Shown piece after piece: positions 5,519 through 7,079 of a stretch of 7,079 nucleotides of DNA. Numbering within the stretch: the first letter of the stretch is position 1; each line of letters begins with the position of its first letter. Below the pieces are notes generated by a model, which saw nothing but the letters and a program-made list of their open reading frames with translations, did no database searches and had not been told where the DNA came from. The position numbers and the translations under genes were made by a program. The DNA lies in NCBI GenBank assembly GCA_016926475.1, contig JAFGON010000070.1, positions 1 through 7,079 on the forward strand, read 5' to 3'. The DNA comes from a candidate division WOR-3 bacterium. GTDB taxonomy: Bacteria; SDB-A.

Positions 5519-6892
5519 TTAATCATCAAGGTAAAATACTCCTTTAATATCACCGATATCGTTTATTTTTTTCTTGATAACATGCCTATCGTAAGATTTT
5601 GACGGCAAAATTACATACATCTCCGCTAAAGTCTTTTTATCAGTTTTGCTGAAACAGCCGTCGGTTATGATCAGTGCTTTTTTGAATTTACACGAATTTA
5701 TGTGCTCGATTACTGGGTTTATGTCCGTCCCGCCGGTTATGGCATTTCCCTCTTTCACGTCCTGAAGGGTTATCTTCTTAAGTTCGGATGAAAAAACAAA
5801 ATATGGACCGGGAAAAAGATCCGAGATTTTTCTCAAGAGAATGTAGATCAATTCCTTGTAGGATTCCATGGAACCTGATTGGTCAATATAAACAGGCGCA
5901 AACTCGTCGCTTTTAACTCTCGCGGGAATTTTGTTCTGATAGAACAGGGTGTTCACACCGCAATTTATAAGGGAAAGCTGTTTTCTTGTAAAATTAGGTA
6001 TGACACCTGTCGATTCGACAAAATCAGTTTTATACTTTACGCTTTTAAACATATTTTCACAGACAACTTTTTCCATTAGCTTTTTCAGAAATTCGGCTTT
6101 TCGAATATTCCCGCCTTCTGTAAAATTAATTTTTTTCTTTTCGATTGAAGATGTGTTCTTGAAGTAAAAACTGTTTCTTATGTGATCGATAAAGCCGGAA
6201 ACAGCTGTTTTGGCGGCACTGTTTTGATTTAACACTTCGTTGACGAGCGAGATGTAAGTAAAATTTTCCCTTTTACTTATAAATTTTTTCAAAACACTTT
6301 CCAACTGAGGAACCGACATTCCCGGCTTTAGGTAATTGTCAAACCAAAGGGATATGAGGATATTTTTTTTAGCCGGAGAGAGGTTGATAATTTTTTTGAA
6401 ATCCTTTTCCACGCTTTTTCTGCTTTTGGATGGCGCTGTGAGGAGAAACATAAGGTCGTTTTCAGTGAAAAATCGCTTTATTATCATTTTTTTGTAGTAA
6501 CTGCCGTAACAGTTGTCAAGAACCGGTATTCTTTTTTTCCTGTTAAGATTGTACATCAGAGAATTGCAGTTTATGTCAGCGCAAAAATTCGTGAATTGGG
6601 GGCTGATTTTAACGGCATACTTGAAGTGCTCGAAAAAAATGTGCGATAATTCATGAATCAGCACCCAAAGAAGGTCATACCTTCCGGTCATTTTATTCTT
6701 CATGAAATTTTCGTTTATTCTGATAACGAATCCGCCGTCTCCGGCATGTTGGACGCATGCGGTTTTAACTGTTTCGGAATTCTTTTCGACGATTACGTCT
6801 TTTACCGTGCTTTTGTAAATGTCGAAAAGCGGTTTTAAAAAGCTCTTTTCCTCAAAAATCATTTCCGTGAATTTTTCTTTGACGTTTTCCAT
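5519..6892 (-). CDS. Putative zinc metallopeptidase with VWA-like domain (DUF2201/COG3864-like)
   Basis: A 457-residue soluble protein. The N-terminal part carries a zinc-peptidase motif HELSH (80-84) inside LLWVLIHELSHIFFEHF, and downstream FCADINCNSLM (103-113) supplies Asp106 as a possible third ligand. The C-terminal part is VWA-like. DQSGS (337-341) is the MIDAS metal site, TGGTD (387-390 region) fits its third loop, and ALIITDG (406-412) is the strand with the second acid. This order matches the DUF2201-type metallopeptidase/VWA family, usually encoded beside a MoxR-type AAA+ ATPase and thought to act in protein or metal-centre remodelling. The region between the domains (about 130-290) is helical and basic. 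I chose ATG at 6890-6892 because the upstream frame stops one base earlier, which suggests translational coupling; only AGG serves as a weak binding site. A TTG at 6959-6961 would extend it by 23 residues with no support. Confidence 0.85.
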   Translation of the reverse strand: MENVKEKFTEMIFEEKSFLKPLFDIYKSTVKDVIVEKNSETVKTACVQHAGDGGFVIRINENFMKNKMTGRYDLLWVLIHELSHIFFEHFKYAVKISPQFTNFCADINCNSLMYNLNRKKRIPVLDNCYGSYYKKMIIKRFFTENDLMFLLTAPSKSRKSVEKDFKKIINLSPAKKNILISLWFDNYLKPGMSVPQLESVLKKFISKRENFTYISLVNEVLNQNSAAKTAVSGFIDHIRNSFYFKNTSSIEKKKINFTEGGNIRKAEFLKKLMEKVVCENMFKSVKYKTDFVESTGVIPNFTRKQLSLINCGVNTLFYQNKIPARVKSDEFAPVYIDQSGSMESYKELIYILLRKISDLFPGPYFVFSSELKKITLQDVKEGNAITGGTDINPVIEHINSCKFKKALIITDGCFSKTDKKTLAEMYVILPSKSYDRHVIKKKINDIGDIKGVFYLDD

Positions 6893-6893
6893 G

Positions 6894-7079
6894 TTAACCT
6901 GCTTTGCAAAGCGCTTTCCCGTCAATAATTCCGAGTGAAACCGTTTTTTCAAGGTCTGCAAATCTGTCCAGCGCGGGGTACAAGGGGTTGTAAATCCCGC
7001 AATCTATTCTGCTGTAAATATTCTTGATCATATCAATATCGGTTATGACTTCCGGAGCTGTATCGTAAAATAATATATC
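6894..7079 (-). CDS. C-terminal fragment of unknown upstream gene
   Basis: An open frame enters from the right edge and ends at TAA (6894-6896), giving 61 residues that finish DGKALCKAG. The stop is one base before the ATG of the metallopeptidase/VWA gene, so the two are almost certainly co-transcribed and translationally coupled. The tail is mixed helical, with the stretch CGIYNPLYPALDRFADLE near the middle, and has no motif I recognise. By family habit the neighbour of a DUF2201-type protein is often a MoxR-type AAA+ ATPase, but nothing in these 61 residues shows that, so the identity stays open. Confidence 0.65.
   Translation of the reverse strand, partial: DILFYDTAPEVITDIDMIKNIYSRIDCGIYNPLYPALDRFADLEKTVSLGIIDGKALCKAG

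Noticed and set aside
5473-5553. 27-codon N-terminal extension of the retropepsin-like protein
   Set aside because: It would need a GTG inside the metallopeptidase-VWA gene without a binding site; the ATG at 5470-5472 has AAGGAGG at 5 bases.
6893-6961. 23-codon TTG extension of the metallopeptidase-VWA protein
   Set aside because: It overlaps the upstream gene's final codons in another frame, and its peptide does not look like part of the domain.
1-7079. CRISPR array, tRNA, rRNA or insertion-sequence transposase
   Set aside because: I looked for regularly spaced direct repeats, tRNA cloverleaf ends and transposase motifs by eye and saw none that hold up.

Overview
The window is bacterial, compact and leftward: every gene I can support lies on the minus strand. 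The right two thirds (about 1627-7079) use strong Shine-Dalgarno sites of the AAGGAG/AGGAGG type. Protein families there (a four-helix-bundle protein with suffix domain, a HerA-type ATPase, a metallopeptidase with a VWA-like domain) are common in uncultivated bacteria. The left end (1-1626) is AT-rich accessory DNA. Its methyltransferase has no Shine-Dalgarno site, as is usual in Bacteroidota-like genomes. I cannot assign a taxon; an uncultivated or metagenome-derived bacterium, possibly of the FCB group, is a low-confidence guess.

Layout from the right edge, in transcription order. (1) The last 61 codons of an unrecognised gene (6894-7079), whose stop lies one base before the next ATG. (2) A 457-residue putative zinc metallopeptidase with a C-terminal VWA-like domain (5519-6892). 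(3) A 283-residue protein (4621-5472) that looks like a duplicated retropepsin/pepsin-type fold with Asn where the catalytic Asp should be. These three form one operon.

(4) After a possible extended -10 promoter comes a 15-codon leader ORF (4503-4550). It overlaps the GTG start of a four-helix-bundle protein (3938-4510). (5) A 750-residue fusion of a PLD nuclease-like domain to a HerA-type pumping ATPase follows (1627-3879). Genes 4 and 5 make a second unit that looks like a nuclease-translocase conflict (anti-phage) or DNA-processing cassette.

(6) A 489-base gap without an intact gene (1138-1626) is followed by a TcmP/LCMT-type SAM methyltransferase (334-1137). Next comes an attC-like imperfect inverted repeat (182-307), then the start of an isochorismatase-family hydrolase that runs off the left edge (1-100). 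This end resembles an integron-type or other cassette array of single accessory genes.

The most promising novelty is the PLD-HerA fusion with its four-helix partner and leader ORF. The paired VWA metallopeptidase and apparent pseudo-aspartyl-protease come next. All functional statements are inferred from motifs read by eye.
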